NCBI GenBank assembly: GCA_017623685.1 | Contig: JAGAOP010000060.1 | Span: forward strand, 51,972 to 115,971 | Reading direction: 5' to 3' | DNA: 64,000 bases | Source: Spirochaetaceae bacterium | GTDB taxonomy: Bacteria; Spirochaetota; Spirochaetia; Treponematales; Treponemataceae | Shown: positions 25,819 through 35,045 of the stretch, piece by piece | How positions within the stretch are numbered: the stretch's first letter is position 1 | How the letters are laid out: every line of letters begins with the position of its first letter | Notes under the pieces: generated by a model | Database searches by the model: none | Told to the model about the DNA's origin: nothing | The model's input: the letters and a program-made list of their open reading frames with translations, nothing else | Position numbers and translations under genes: made by a program

Positions 25819-26607
25819 ATGAAGAATAAGCAAAATCGGGAACTTGCAATTTGTGGTTTAGCAGCTGTAAAAGCTTTGGCAAAGGAACATCCCGAATCAA
25901 TTCGCAGACTATATTTTACTAGTGAAAAAGCAAAAATTTTTGGAGATTTGTGCAAACTAATGGCTCAAAAAAAATCTCCATATAACCTTGTTCAACAAGA
26001 TGATTTAGAAAAGTTAAGTGGAACAGTTCATCATCAAGGTGTAGTAGCTATGGTGGACTTTGTTGAACCAGATGCATTAACCCCTTCAATTATTGCAACC
26101 TGGATAGAAAATAATGAATCAGCTTTGCTTTTGGATAGAATCGGCAATGCAAATAATTTTGGAGCAATTATAAGAAGTGCAGCTTTTTTTGGAATAAAAA
26201 ATATTATTATTTCTACCAGCGAAGTTCAATCTGCTATAACAACAAGTACTTATCGAGTAGCACAGGGCGGTATGGAATATGTAAAGGTTTATGCTGTACG
26301 TTCAATGGCACGATTGCTACAAGATATGCAAGGAAAAATGGTAAGAATTGGAACTGATGTAAGAGGTAAGACTTCCGTTAGTCAGCTTGGTTCCTTGTGT
26401 GAAAATAAACCTGCCCTGATTGTCTTGGGAAATGAAGAGCATGGTATTTCTCAAATTGTAAAAGAAAACTGTGATCATTTAATTGTAATTCCATCCTCAT
26501 TTATGTGTTTAGAAAAAAAAATAAAAGCGGAAGATACACCAGTTGAAAGTCTAAATGTTGCACAAGCAGCAACTATAATACTTTATGAAGCATCAAAATT
26601 AAGGTGA
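25819..26607 (+). CDS. TrmH/SpoU-family RNA 2'-O-methyltransferase
   Basis: 262 residues with an N-terminal RNA-binding domain (AICGLAAVKALAKEHPESIRRL) and the SPOUT motifs DRIGNANNFGAIIRSAAFFG near 112, LIVLGNEEHGISQIV near 208, and ESLNVAQAATIILYE near the end. It resembles RlmB/TrmH group enzymes, but its target RNA cannot be read from sequence. There is no ribosome binding site; a TATACT lies 8 nt before the ATG, so the mRNA would have at most a couple of leader nucleotides. It is the second of three members of this family in the window. The next gene begins 4 nt after it. Confidence 0.85.
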   Translation: MKNKQNRELAICGLAAVKALAKEHPESIRRLYFTSEKAKIFGDLCKLMAQKKSPYNLVQQDDLEKLSGTVHHQGVVAMVDFVEPDALTPSIIATWIENNESALLLDRIGNANNFGAIIRSAAFFGIKNIIISTSEVQSAITTSTYRVAQGGMEYVKVYAVRSMARLLQDMQGKMVRIGTDVRGKTSVSQLGSLCENKPALIVLGNEEHGISQIVKENCDHLIVIPSSFMCLEKKIKAEDTPVESLNVAQAATIILYEASKLR

Positions 26608-26611
26608 ATAA

Positions 26612-27142
26612 ATGATTTTAAGTAAATATGAAAAGGTTACACACCCATTAGAGCCTGTGTTCTGTGAAAATAGTCGATTTCTAATTTTAGGAACAATGCC
26701 ATCTCCGATTTCTAGAGAAAATAATTTTTATTATTCCCATCCACAAAATAAATTTTGGCAAGTTTTATCGGCGGTTTTTGATTGTTCTTTACCCTTCAAT
26801 GTAGAAGCCAAAAAAAAATTAATTTTGAATAATAATCTTGCACTTTGGGATGTTTTATCCACCTGTGAGATAAAGGGCGCTTCTGATGATTCAATTCGTA
26901 ATCCAGTTGCTAATGACTTTTCAGAAATATTAGCAAAAGCCTCTATTGAACGAGTTTTTACTACAGGGTTGCAAGCCTACAAGCTTTATAACAAATTATG
27001 TCTTTCCTCTGTGGGAATAGAAGCAATTCAACTTCCATCAACTAGTCCAGCAAATCAAGGACGCTATCCTCTTAATTTATTGATAGAAAAGTACATGATA
27101 TTAAGAGATTTACAAAATCCTCTTTATTGTCCTGTAACTTAG
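26612..27142 (+). CDS. DNA-deoxyinosine glycosylase (UDG family 6-like)
   Basis: A 176-residue uracil-DNA-glycosylase-fold protein. The active-site block FLILGTMPSPISRENNFYYS near residues 26-45 is followed by HPQNKFWQVL. The second block ALWDVLSTCEIKGASDDSI and the final QLPSTSPANQG complete the fold. These match the hypoxanthine-DNA glycosylase (family 6) pattern, which removes deaminated adenine (and in some members uracil). The gene sits 4 nt after the methyltransferase gene with weak translation signals, so coupled expression is likely. A terminator follows at 27157-27190. Confidence 0.82.
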   Translation: MILSKYEKVTHPLEPVFCENSRFLILGTMPSPISRENNFYYSHPQNKFWQVLSAVFDCSLPFNVEAKKKLILNNNLALWDVLSTCEIKGASDDSIRNPVANDFSEILAKASIERVFTTGLQAYKLYNKLCLSSVGIEAIQLPSTSPANQGRYPLNLLIEKYMILRDLQNPLYCPVT

Positions 27143-27156
27143 GGAAATTCAAATGT

Positions 27157-27190
27157 AAAGGAGCAAATAACCCTAGTCTTGCTCCTTTTA
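27157..27190 (+). terminator. Intrinsic terminator after the glycosylase gene
   Basis: AAAGGAGCAA (27157-27166) pairs with TTGCTCCTTT (27179-27188) with a 12-nt loop and ends in a short T tract. Confidence 0.7.
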
Positions 27191-27247
27191 TAAACACAGT
27201 GTTGCATTTTGAAAGAAAAAACTGTATTTTTAGGATAAAGGTGAATT

Positions 27248-28072
27248 ATGGTTTTTAATGCAAAGTGTTCTAAATTTTTTTGTATTCTTTTGTTAGGGTT
27301 ATTTGTAACTTCTGTTGCCTTTGGAGAAATTCCTAATTTTTTTGCTGGGGAGGCTAGGGTTTTTAAATTAGACCCTCTTTACGATGGTATAATTGGCGGA
27401 ACCGGTTTAGCTTTAACCGGAGGAATGCTTCTATACGATATTTTTGGTGAAAGCAAAGAATTCGATGGAATTCAACCTGATTTATCTTCTGTGAATAAAT
27501 TAGACAGATGGGCTGCTCAGCCATATTCTAATACAATTCATCTGACAGGAACAATTACAGAAGTGTTGGCAATGGCATCTCCTGTAGTTTTAGCTGCTAC
27601 AGACATTGGTGAATGGGGTATATTTACTGTTATGTATGCAGAATCTCTTCTTTGGGCAAACGGATTAAAAGAATTGACAAAGACCTTAGTTTTTAGAGAA
27701 AGACCTTATATGTACTTTGATGGAGCGCCAGAAGATAGAATTGAAAATGGTGACTTTGCCCGTTCATTTCCTTCGGGACATTCCACAATGGCTTTTAATG
27801 GTGCAGTTTTTACTAGTTATGTTTTTAGTAAATACTTTCCAGATTCAAAATGGAAAGTTCCTGTTATTGCCACTTCTATGAGTTTAGCGGTGGTAACTGG
27901 GGTGCAAAGAGTTTTAAGCGGCAACCATTTTATAACAGATGTTTTGGCAGGGGCGCTTCTTGGCTCTTTTACAGGTTTTATGGTTCCTTATTTGCACACA
28001 TTGCCCTTAAAAAATGAAAATTTAAGTGTTAATGTAACACCTGTTGGGTTATCTGTAAAATATATGCTATGA
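27248..28072 (+). CDS. Exported PAP2-family phosphatase
   Basis: A 274-residue protein with an N-terminal signal peptide or anchor (FCILLLGLFVTSVAFG, about residues 11-26). It has the three-part acid phosphatase signature: K-x6-RP as KTLVFRERP near 144, PSGHS near 175, and R-x5-H-x3-D as RVLSGNHFITD near 221. The final residues (SVNVTPVGLSVKYML) look beta-strand-like, as at the end of outer-membrane or periplasmic proteins. Such enzymes remove phosphate from lipid phosphates such as undecaprenyl pyrophosphate or phosphatidic acid. AAGGTG lies just before the ATG. Its stop overlaps the ATG of the following phosphoesterase (TATGA). Confidence 0.85.
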   Translation: MVFNAKCSKFFCILLLGLFVTSVAFGEIPNFFAGEARVFKLDPLYDGIIGGTGLALTGGMLLYDIFGESKEFDGIQPDLSSVNKLDRWAAQPYSNTIHLTGTITEVLAMASPVVLAATDIGEWGIFTVMYAESLLWANGLKELTKTLVFRERPYMYFDGAPEDRIENGDFARSFPSGHSTMAFNGAVFTSYVFSKYFPDSKWKVPVIATSMSLAVVTGVQRVLSGNHFITDVLAGALLGSFTGFMVPYLHTLPLKNENLSVNVTPVGLSVKYML

Positions 28073-28614
28073 AATATTTAATTTGTTCAGATATACATGG
28101 TTCTGCAAAAGCCACTAGATTGATTTTAGACCAATTTTATAAGTTAGAATGCCAAAAAATAATACTTTTAGGTGATATTTTATATCATGGGCCACGAAAT
28201 CCTTTACCAGAAGAATATAATCCAAAAGAGGTTGCCTCTTTGCTAAATGAAAATGCAGCAAATATTATTGCTTGTAGAGGAAATTGTGATAGCGAAGTAG
28301 ATCAAATGATGTTACAATTTCCTATTTTGTGCGATTCAGCCTTGGTTTGTCAAAACGGATTACGGCTTTTTGCAACCCATGGACATATTTATTCGCCAGA
28401 AAAAATGCCACCCTTGTTTGCCGGGGATATTTTTCTTTTTGGTCATAGCCATATTCAGGTGCTAGAAAAAAATAAAAGTGAAGTAATTTTGTGCAATCCA
28501 GGTTCAGTTTCTTTGCCAAAGGGAAATTTATTTTCTGGCTTTGCTACTTTTTCAGAAAATAGTTTAAGTCTTTATAAATTAGATGGAAAATTAATTCAAG
28601 AAATGAAGCTATAA
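28069..28614 (+). CDS. YfcE-type metallophosphoesterase
   Basis: 181 residues with the calcineurin-like signature in full: CSDIHGSAKA near residue 4, ILLGDILYHGPRN near 34, ACRGNCDSEVD near 65, ATHGHIYS near 103, and FGHSHIQ near 123. The GNCD form and small size fit the YfcE/MJ0936 group of manganese-dependent phosphodiesterases; the physiological substrate is unknown. Its ATG overlaps the PAP2 stop by 4 nt, so translation is coupled. Confidence 0.88.
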   Translation: MKYLICSDIHGSAKATRLILDQFYKLECQKIILLGDILYHGPRNPLPEEYNPKEVASLLNENAANIIACRGNCDSEVDQMMLQFPILCDSALVCQNGLRLFATHGHIYSPEKMPPLFAGDIFLFGHSHIQVLEKNKSEVILCNPGSVSLPKGNLFSGFATFSENSLSLYKLDGKLIQEMKL

Positions 28615-28652
28615 AGTTTAAATGTCTTTGAAAATAAGATTTTGCAAATGGC

Positions 28653-28681
28653 TTGTACCTTCTTTGTTCATTCGTTATACT
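28653..28681 (+). promoter_or_regulatory. ettA promoter (leaderless geometry)
   Basis: TTGTAC (28653-28658), a 17 bp spacer and TATACT (28676-28681), then 6 nt and the ATG at 28688. It lies inside the longer open frame that starts at 28622. Confidence 0.7.
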
Positions 28682-28687
28682 GAAAAC

Positions 28688-30448
28688 ATGGCTACAACAA
28701 CAGACGACAAAAAAATAATTTACTCAATGGATAGAGTTTCGCGCTCTTATGGTACAAAAACTGTTTTAAAAGACATCAGCATTTCTTATTATTATGGTGC
28801 AAAAATTGGTGTAATTGGAGCAAATGGTTCTGGTAAGTCTAGTCTTTTCAAAATTTTGGCAGGAGTTGATACAGATTTCGTGGGAGAAACTCATGTTTCA
28901 CCTGGTTATTCAATTGGATATTTGGAACAAGAACCTGAACTAGAAGCTGGAAAAACCGTAAAAGAAATCGTAAGCGAAGGTGTAAAAGAAGTTACAGATC
29001 TTTTGGAAGAATTCGATAAAATAAATGAAGCCTTTGGCGATGCAGATGCAGATATAGAAAAATTATGTGAAAGACAGGCTGAAGTTCAAGAAAAACTTGA
29101 TGCCCTTGACGCTTGGAATTTGGATTCACGATTGGAGCTTGCAATGGATGCCTTGCGTTGTCCTCCTCCAGATCAGGTTGTAGATGTACTTTCTGGTGGA
29201 GAGCGTCGACGTGTAGCATTGTGTCGTCTTCTTTTGCAAAAACCTGATATTTTACTTTTGGATGAACCTACTAACCACTTAGATGCAGAAACTGTAGCTT
29301 GGCTTGAACGTCATCTTCAACAATATGAAGGAACAATTATTGCAATTACCCACGACCGATACTTTTTGGATAATGTAGCTGGTTGGATTTTGGAGTTAGA
29401 CCGAGGAGAAGGGATTCCCTTCAAGGGAAATTATTCAAGCTGGCTTGAACAAAAAGAACGTCGTCTTGCTCAAGAAGAAAAGGGTGAAAGTGAACGACGA
29501 AAAGCCTTGGCAAAAGAACTTGAATGGATTCATATGAGTGTGAAAGGTCGCCAAGCTAAACATAAAGAACATATTACAAAATATGAGCAACTTTTAGCTC
29601 AAGATGGTAAAGGACAAATTAAGGATACAAAAATTACAATTCCTGCGGGACCTCGCCTTGGTGGTGTTGTTATTGAAGCTGATAAACTAAAAAAAGGATT
29701 CGGAGATCGTCTTCTTTTTGAAAACCTAAGCTTTAATATTCCAGCTGGTGCAGTTGTAGGAATCGTAGGACCAAACGGTGCCGGTAAAACAACCTTGTTT
29801 AAACTTATTGCGGATGCAGCAGGACAAACTGTGGAAAGGTTAGATGGTACACCTGGTGGGGAAAAACCAGACGGAGGAACTCTACGTGTAGGAGAAACCG
29901 TAAAATTGGTTTATGTAGACCAAATGCGAAGCCTATTAGATGATAATAAAACTGTATGGGAACAACTTTCTGATGGATTAGATATAATCAAACTGGGTGC
30001 TGTAGATGAAAAAGGACGTCCAGTAAATGGATCAATCCGAGAGGTGAATTCAAGAGCATATTGTTCATGGTTTAATTTTGCTGGAGCAGATCAGCAAAAA
30101 AAAGTTGGGGTTCTGTCTGGTGGCGAACGCAATCGATTAAACTTAGCAATGATGTTAAAGCAAGGTGCAAATGTTCTTTTGCTTGACGAACCTACTAACG
30201 ATTTAGATGTGGCAACAATTCGTGCTTTAGAGGAAGCTATTGAAGGCTTTGCAGGTTGTGCTTTAGTTGTAAGCCACGATCGATGGTTTCTTGACAGAAT
30301 TTGTACACATATCTTAGCTTTTGAAAACAATAGCCAAGTAATGTGGTTTGAAGGAAACTGGAGCGATTATGCAGAATGGCGTCGTAAACAACTTGGAGCA
30401 GAAGCAGATCGTCCTCATAAAACAGTTTATCGTAAAATGGAAAGATAA
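28688..30448 (+). CDS. ettA: Energy-dependent translational throttle protein EttA (ABC-F)
   Basis: A 586-residue soluble protein with two ABC ATPase domains and no membrane segments. It binds the ribosomal E site and gates initiation according to ATP/ADP. The first domain has GANGSGKSS near residue 44, LSGGERRRVAL and LLLDEPTNHLD near 187. A charged linker with the family's GRQAKHKEHITKYEQL follows. The second domain has GPNGAGKTT near 360, LSGGERNRLNLA and LLLDEPTNDLD near 497. The sequence begins with KKIIYSMDRVSRSYG, typical of EttA. The frame is open to an ATG at 28622, but a strong promoter lies within that extension, making 28688 the real start. Confidence 0.93.
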   Translation: MATTTDDKKIIYSMDRVSRSYGTKTVLKDISISYYYGAKIGVIGANGSGKSSLFKILAGVDTDFVGETHVSPGYSIGYLEQEPELEAGKTVKEIVSEGVKEVTDLLEEFDKINEAFGDADADIEKLCERQAEVQEKLDALDAWNLDSRLELAMDALRCPPPDQVVDVLSGGERRRVALCRLLLQKPDILLLDEPTNHLDAETVAWLERHLQQYEGTIIAITHDRYFLDNVAGWILELDRGEGIPFKGNYSSWLEQKERRLAQEEKGESERRKALAKELEWIHMSVKGRQAKHKEHITKYEQLLAQDGKGQIKDTKITIPAGPRLGGVVIEADKLKKGFGDRLLFENLSFNIPAGAVVGIVGPNGAGKTTLFKLIADAAGQTVERLDGTPGGEKPDGGTLRVGETVKLVYVDQMRSLLDDNKTVWEQLSDGLDIIKLGAVDEKGRPVNGSIREVNSRAYCSWFNFAGADQQKKVGVLSGGERNRLNLAMMLKQGANVLLLDEPTNDLDVATIRALEEAIEGFAGCALVVSHDRWFLDRICTHILAFENNSQVMWFEGNWSDYAEWRRKQLGAEADRPHKTVYRKMER

Positions 30449-30455
30449 ACTTGTA

Positions 30456-30500
30456 AAAAAAAGTATTTTTCTGATGTATTCCTATTTGGAACTTCAGAAA
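30456..30500 (-). terminator. Possible terminator for the OLD-like gene
   Basis: On the minus strand TTTCTGA (30500-30494) pairs with TCAGAAA (30474-30468), with an inner GGAA/TTCC pairing, and a run of T follows a few bases later. It also lies directly after ettA on the other strand. Confidence 0.4.
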
Positions 30501-30519
30501 TTCTATACTAATTTTGCCA

Positions 30520-32058
30520 CTATACTGAATGACGTGAACAAGCTCGCTCCAAAATTGAAAGAAGTTCAGAATATTCTTTACGCAAAATTTCAGAATTTGT
30601 TTTTGAAATATATTCTCTTTCTGTATGGAATAGTCGATCTTTTCCAGGAACAGGCATATATCTAATTCTATTTTTAGTGTAGTAATGTTCAATGCATCCC
30701 TTTGGTAAAACATAGACACGGGCAGCTTCTGCAGCAGCAAAAATTAAAGATGCTAAGTTTTTTATTAAAGGAATTGTCGCTGCTGTCTGGTCTGAAAGAA
30801 ATGGTTCAATTTCCTCACCTATGGAAAGAAGCCCCTGCAGAACAACAGTTTTAAATGTATCTACATCTTCAACACGTTCGTATTTATCGCAAAGATTACA
30901 GATTTTATCCACTAAAAAAGCAACATTATGAGGTAATTCTTCATCGATTTTGCAAAGTGCATTTCCGATTCTGATTAAGTAGTTTTCCATTCGGGTAATT
31001 AAATCATTTAATGAAATTCCTCTTTTTATGGCACTTACAGAAAACATTTTTCTGTAAAAGCCTTCTTGTTTATCTTGTTGCTTTTCTAGCCAAAGAGTAG
31101 GTCTAAAATCTTCGCAAAGCATATCTCTTAGCTTTCCTTGGAATAAGGCATCAAGGTCACAAATAATTCTTCCTTCTGTACCGAGTAAAGAGCAAACTTT
31201 AAAAAATACACCAAGTTCATCTTTTCCGCCTACGTCAATAATTCCTGTTCCAGCGGAAGAATACCAATTATCTGTTAAATCTAGTAAATTAGAAAACATT
31301 TGTTGGTCTGTGTAGCCTTCCACAAAAATTTGATTGTCTGAAAAGAAAAATTGTTTGTGGTAAGTATTAAATCTTGGCAAAAAACGTCGGAAAAGTGCTT
31401 CATCAGCATTAGAAAGGTTATCAATATAGGTAGGAACTCTATTAATATGACAAACAACTACACCCGTTAAATCTTCTGGAAAGCGCAAATCGATAAAAAA
31501 AGGTGAATGGGTAATTAAAAAAAATATTCTTTTTGGGTCGGCAGCGGCAGTTTTGCGAATTTCATTGATAAAGAAGATTTGAAGCTGAGGGTGAAGGTGA
31601 AGTTCTGGTTCATCAAAGATAATGCATCCCTTTTGAGTACTGTATAATGCCACAAGAAGAGTTAATATTTCTTTTAGCCCATGACATTCCCCTTCTTTTA
31701 AATTGTATTCAACATTTTGTGATTTGTTTATAACTATAGGAATAAAATCCCCTTCTGGAGTTTTTTCAAATTTTATGCCTTTTCCAAACATTCCAGAAAG
31801 AACAACTTCGATTTTTTCTCGCACACAAGAATCATCTTTTAGAATTGAAAGCATTTTGTCTTGTTCAACAGGGTCAGAATGTAAAAAACGAACAGGAATT
31901 CCAGATTGATTAAATTGCTTAGCTAATTCAGCTGCTAAAAGAGTTTTTCCTGATCCATTTGGACCAACAATTAAATTTACTTGAGCCCATTCTTTTTTTT
32001 TGAAAGCTGCTTTTCCCCACAAAAAAGGAATTTTAACTTTAGTTTCTAGATGCAACAT
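30520..32058 (-). CDS. OLD-family-like ATPase with TOPRIM domain
   Basis: A 512-residue protein. The N-terminal ABC-type ATPase has Walker A VGPNGSGKTLLAAE near residue 30, Walker B CIIFDEPELHLHPQ near 143 and the H-loop FLITHSPFF near 182. A TOPRIM-like segment follows: IFVEGYTDQQMF near 242 (acidic Glu of the EGxxD motif) and IICDLDALF near 295 (DxD motif). The roughly 200-residue C-terminal part is unassigned. This order is that of OLD nucleases (overcoming lysogenization defect), some of which act in phage defence. No helicase partner (GajB-type) is adjacent, so it would be a stand-alone class. The ATG at 32058 has AAGGGGTG just upstream; the GTG at 32064 lies within that site. Confidence 0.75.
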   Translation of the reverse strand: MLHLETKVKIPFLWGKAAFKKKEWAQVNLIVGPNGSGKTLLAAELAKQFNQSGIPVRFLHSDPVEQDKMLSILKDDSCVREKIEVVLSGMFGKGIKFEKTPEGDFIPIVINKSQNVEYNLKEGECHGLKEILTLLVALYSTQKGCIIFDEPELHLHPQLQIFFINEIRKTAAADPKRIFFLITHSPFFIDLRFPEDLTGVVVCHINRVPTYIDNLSNADEALFRRFLPRFNTYHKQFFFSDNQIFVEGYTDQQMFSNLLDLTDNWYSSAGTGIIDVGGKDELGVFFKVCSLLGTEGRIICDLDALFQGKLRDMLCEDFRPTLWLEKQQDKQEGFYRKMFSVSAIKRGISLNDLITRMENYLIRIGNALCKIDEELPHNVAFLVDKICNLCDKYERVEDVDTFKTVVLQGLLSIGEEIEPFLSDQTAATIPLIKNLASLIFAAAEAARVYVLPKGCIEHYYTKNRIRYMPVPGKDRLFHTEREYISKTNSEILRKEYSELLSILERACSRHSV

Positions 32059-32142
32059 ATTCACCCCTTAACGATTAAATGATAGCAAAAAGAACTATTG
32101 GAAACAAGTAGAAAAAAACATATGTAAATTCAACAAAAAAGA

Positions 32143-34230
32143 TTAAATTCTGAACAAAAGATCGCCATAAGTTGGGAAGGGCCAGTATTTTTCACCCACT
32201 AGGGTTTCAAGCTCCTCGACAGTGATCCTAAGTTCCTCCATGGCAGGAATAACATGGTTTGTATAGAATTTAGCTTCTTCTGTTAAATCCAAAGATTCTT
32301 TGCTTTTTGATAAACTATTTTCAAGTTTCTCTATATTCAAAACTAAGTTATCACATAATGTGGTTGTTTTGGAAAGTAAAGTTTCTTGAGCTAAGCATTT
32401 AAAGTTTGGATTATAATTTTTTAAGCAAGTTGCACTATAAGAGGTGGCTTGTAGAAAATCCATAACAGCCGGTAGAATTTCTTTTTGTGCCATAGTAACC
32501 ATTGTTTTTGCTTCTACACACAAAACCTTACAATATTCTTCCATTTGAATATCATAGCGAGCTTTCATTTCTGTTTTTGTGTAGACACCATGTTGTTTAA
32601 ATAAACTAATATTTTTTTCTTCAAGAAAAAGAGGCATTGCATCAGAAGTGGTTTTAAGATTTAAGAGCCCACGTTTTTTGGCTTCTTCAATCCATTCCTC
32701 TGAATAACCATTTCCGTTAAAAATAATGCGGCTGTGTTTTTTTAATGTAGATTTAATCAAATTATTTAAGTCTTTATTAAAATCTTTTGAATTTTCAAGA
32801 ACATCTGCAAATTGTCTAAATTCTTCTGCGACAATTGTATTCAACATAATGTTTGGGCAAGAAATAGACAGACTCGATCCTAAAGAACGAAATTCAAATT
32901 TATTTCCGGTAAAGGCAAAAGGAGAAGTTCTGTTGCGATCGGTATTATCCTTTGGAAAGGCAGGTAATGCGTCAACACCTAACTGCAATACTTCTTTTGC
33001 TTTACGATCGAAAGGCTTGCCTTCTTTAATTGAATCTAAAATTGCTTCTAATTCATCACCTAAAAACATAGAAATTATTGCAGGAGGAGCTTCGTTAGCC
33101 CCAAGGCGATGGTCGTTACCTGCAGTTGCTACAGAAACACGCAATAAATCTTGATACTCGTCTATGCCCTTTATTATTGCCGTTAAAATTAACAAAAACT
33201 GTGCATTTTCTTCTGGTGTACTTCCTGGTTCAAGAAGGTTTTCTCCCTTATCTGTGGAAAGAGACCAGTTATTATGTTTTCCAGAGCCATTAACATAGGC
33301 AAAAGGTTTTTCATGAAGTAGACAAACTAAACCATGTCGATCTGCCACTTTTTTCATCATTTCCATTGTCAACTGATTTCCATCTGCTGCAATATTTGTA
33401 GTGGTAAAAATAGGTGCCATTTCATGTTGACAAGGAGCAACTTCGTTGTGTTTTGTTTTAGCTAAAATCCCCAATTTCCACAATTCTTCGTCTAACTCTT
33501 TCATAAAAGCAGAAACTCGAGGTTTTATAGTTCCAAAATAATGATCTTCTAATTCCTGTGCTTTTGGTGGCTTTGCTCCGAACAAAGTTCTTCCAGTAAA
33601 AATTAAATCTTTACGTTTTTCCCATAGTTTTTTGTCAATTAAAAAATATTCTTGTTCAGGGCCAACGGTTGTAGTAACACGTTTAATGTCTTTTCCAAAT
33701 AATTTTAAAATACGTTTTGCCTGTTTGTCGATGGCATCCATGGAACGAAGTAAGGGGGTTTTTTTATCTAAAGCCTCGCCGCCGTAAGAACAAAAGGCTG
33801 TAGGAATACACAAAGAACCATCTTTTATAAATGCAGGTGAGGTTGGATCCCAAGCTGTGTAGCCTCGAGCTTCGCAAGTGGCACGAATTCCTCCAGAAGG
33901 AAAGCTAGAACCATCGGGTTCCCCTTTTACCAATTCCTTTCCGGAAAATTCCATGATAATGTTACCCCTTCCGATGGGTGTGATAAAACTATCATGTTTT
34001 TCAGCAGTAATGCCTGTCATGGGTTGAAACCAGTGTGTAAAATGGGTAACTCCCTTTTCTACAGCCCAATCTTTCATAGCGTTGGCTACGATATTTGCAA
34101 CTCCTTCGTCTAAAGGTGTTCCTTCATCCATGGTTTTTTTTAAAGCTTTAAATGTTTCTTTGGGAAGGCGTTCACGCATAACATTTTCGTTAAAAACCAT
34201 GCTACCAAATAGTTCAGGAAGTTTACTCAT
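32143..34230 (-). CDS. glnN: Glutamine synthetase, type III
   Basis: ATP-dependent synthesis of glutamine from glutamate and ammonia. At 695 residues it matches the large dodecameric GSIII (about 700-730), not the 450-residue GSI. Visible are [18 protein letters not shown] near residue 60, [17 protein letters not shown] near 112, [12 protein letters not shown] near 192, [15 protein letters not shown] near 262, and [19 protein letters not shown] near 314. The C-terminal 150 residues are the family-specific helical domain. The start has no clear ribosome binding site and no TATA-like box close by. A nitrogen-assimilation role is inferred from family. Confidence 0.95.
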   Translation of the reverse strand: MSKLPELFGSMVFNENVMRERLPKETFKALKKTMDEGTPLDEGVANIVANAMKDWAVEKGVTHFTHWFQPMTGITAEKHDSFITPIGRGNIIMEFSGKELVKGEPDGSSFPSGGIRATCEARGYTAWDPTSPAFIKDGSLCIPTAFCSYGGEALDKKTPLLRSMDAIDKQAKRILKLFGKDIKRVTTTVGPEQEYFLIDKKLWEKRKDLIFTGRTLFGAKPPKAQELEDHYFGTIKPRVSAFMKELDEELWKLGILAKTKHNEVAPCQHEMAPIFTTTNIAADGNQLTMEMMKKVADRHGLVCLLHEKPFAYVNGSGKHNNWSLSTDKGENLLEPGSTPEENAQFLLILTAIIKGIDEYQDLLRVSVATAGNDHRLGANEAPPAIISMFLGDELEAILDSIKEGKPFDRKAKEVLQLGVDALPAFPKDNTDRNRTSPFAFTGNKFEFRSLGSSLSISCPNIMLNTIVAEEFRQFADVLENSKDFNKDLNNLIKSTLKKHSRIIFNGNGYSEEWIEEAKKRGLLNLKTTSDAMPLFLEEKNISLFKQHGVYTKTEMKARYDIQMEEYCKVLCVEAKTMVTMAQKEILPAVMDFLQATSYSATCLKNYNPNFKCLAQETLLSKTTTLCDNLVLNIEKLENSLSKSKESLDLTEEAKFYTNHVIPAMEELRITVEELETLVGEKYWPFPTYGDLLFRI

Positions 34231-34408
34231 CTTTTGTTTTGGCCAAGTTTTTTAACATTAACTAAAAAACTTAAACCACTCCTATCTTTGGTGAAATTAG
34301 AAAAAATATTTGTTGAAAAATAATAATCAGGTAGGAATAAGGCAACTTGTTGTAAAAGAAGTTTCTTTTTCATAAGAAATAAGCCTTAAGAACGTATTTT
34401 GAAAAATA

Positions 34409-34482
34409 TGGGCCCACCTGGACTTGAACCAGGGACCGACGGATTATGAGTCCGCAGCTCTAACCAACTGAGCTATAGGCCC
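34409..34482 (-). tRNA. tRNA with CAU anticodon (elongator Met or Ile2)
   Basis: A 74-nt cloverleaf on the minus strand: acceptor GGGCCTA with TGGGCCC and discriminator A (CCA not encoded), D arm GCTC/GAGC, anticodon stem GCGGA/TCCGT with loop CTCATAA, T arm CCTGG-TTCAAGT-CCAGG. The anticodon is CAT. The stem lacks the three G-C pairs of initiator tRNA. Telling Met from lysidine-modified Ile2 is not possible by eye. Confidence 0.93.
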
Positions 34483-34494
34483 TAATTTATAGTT

Positions 34495-34524
34495 ATTTTA
34501 TCAGAATTTGTTGTTTTTAGTCAA
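34495..34524 (-). promoter_or_regulatory. Promoter of the CAU tRNA
   Basis: TTGACT (34519-34524), an 18 bp spacer, TAAAAT (34495-34500), 12 bp before the tRNA 5' end. Confidence 0.6.
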
Positions 34525-34609
34525 TATGGATATGAAGAGGGATATAACAAGATGTAAACAATATCGACCTTCATTAGTTTAATTTTATTAAAACAAGGTA
34601 AGGATAGAG

Positions 34610-34927
34610 TTAAAGCGTTTCTTTTAAGATTCTAGAAAGAACTTGGTCAAATTCTACGGAAAGTTTATCTTTAATAACATTTATTTTTTCTTCTTTTTTG
34701 TTTTCATATTCAGTTGTTTCGTTGTTTTTAAATAGAACCCATGCTTCTACTTCCAATGCGACTGATATTTTTTCAATAAGTTGAATTGAAGGAAATCTTC
34801 TAAATGTTTCTATTTGACCAATATAGCAAGTATCTGTTCCACACATTTCGGCAAGTTTTTCTTGTGTAATATGTTTTTGTTTACGAAATCTTTTCATATT
34901 GCTAATAAAAATAGTTTGTAAATTCAT
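34610..34927 (-). CDS. XRE-family helix-turn-helix regulator
   Basis: A small DNA-binding protein of 105 residues. The HTH is clear at residues about 10-65: FISNMKRFRKQKHITQEKLA, then MCGTDTCYIGQIETFRRFPS and LIEKISVALEV. The C-terminal 35 residues are charged with no second domain, so it may bind DNA as a dimer and sense little on its own. The ATG at 34927 lies 7 nt after a TAGAAT and lacks a ribosome binding site; an upstream start would add 10 residues. It is divergent from the beta-propeller lipoprotein gene and is a candidate regulator of it (inference). Confidence 0.78.
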   Translation of the reverse strand: MNLQTIFISNMKRFRKQKHITQEKLAEMCGTDTCYIGQIETFRRFPSIQLIEKISVALEVEAWVLFKNNETTEYENKKEEKINVIKDKLSVEFDQVLSRILKETL

Positions 34928-35045
34928 ATTTAATATTCTAAATGCTATAAAAAACAATTTTAATTATCTTGACGCTAATAATAATAATGTATTATAATAG
35001 CAATCAGCTAATAATTATGTTATATAACATAGAAGGAGAAACGCA

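Noticed and set aside
30348..30665. 105-codon plus-strand frame at the ettA/OLD junction
   Set aside because: Overlaps the end of ettA in another frame and the end of the convergent gene, with no ribosome binding site or motif.
32726..33154. 142-codon plus-strand frame inside glnN
   Set aside because: It lies antisense within a well-conserved glutamine synthetase gene and its translation has no recognisable motif.
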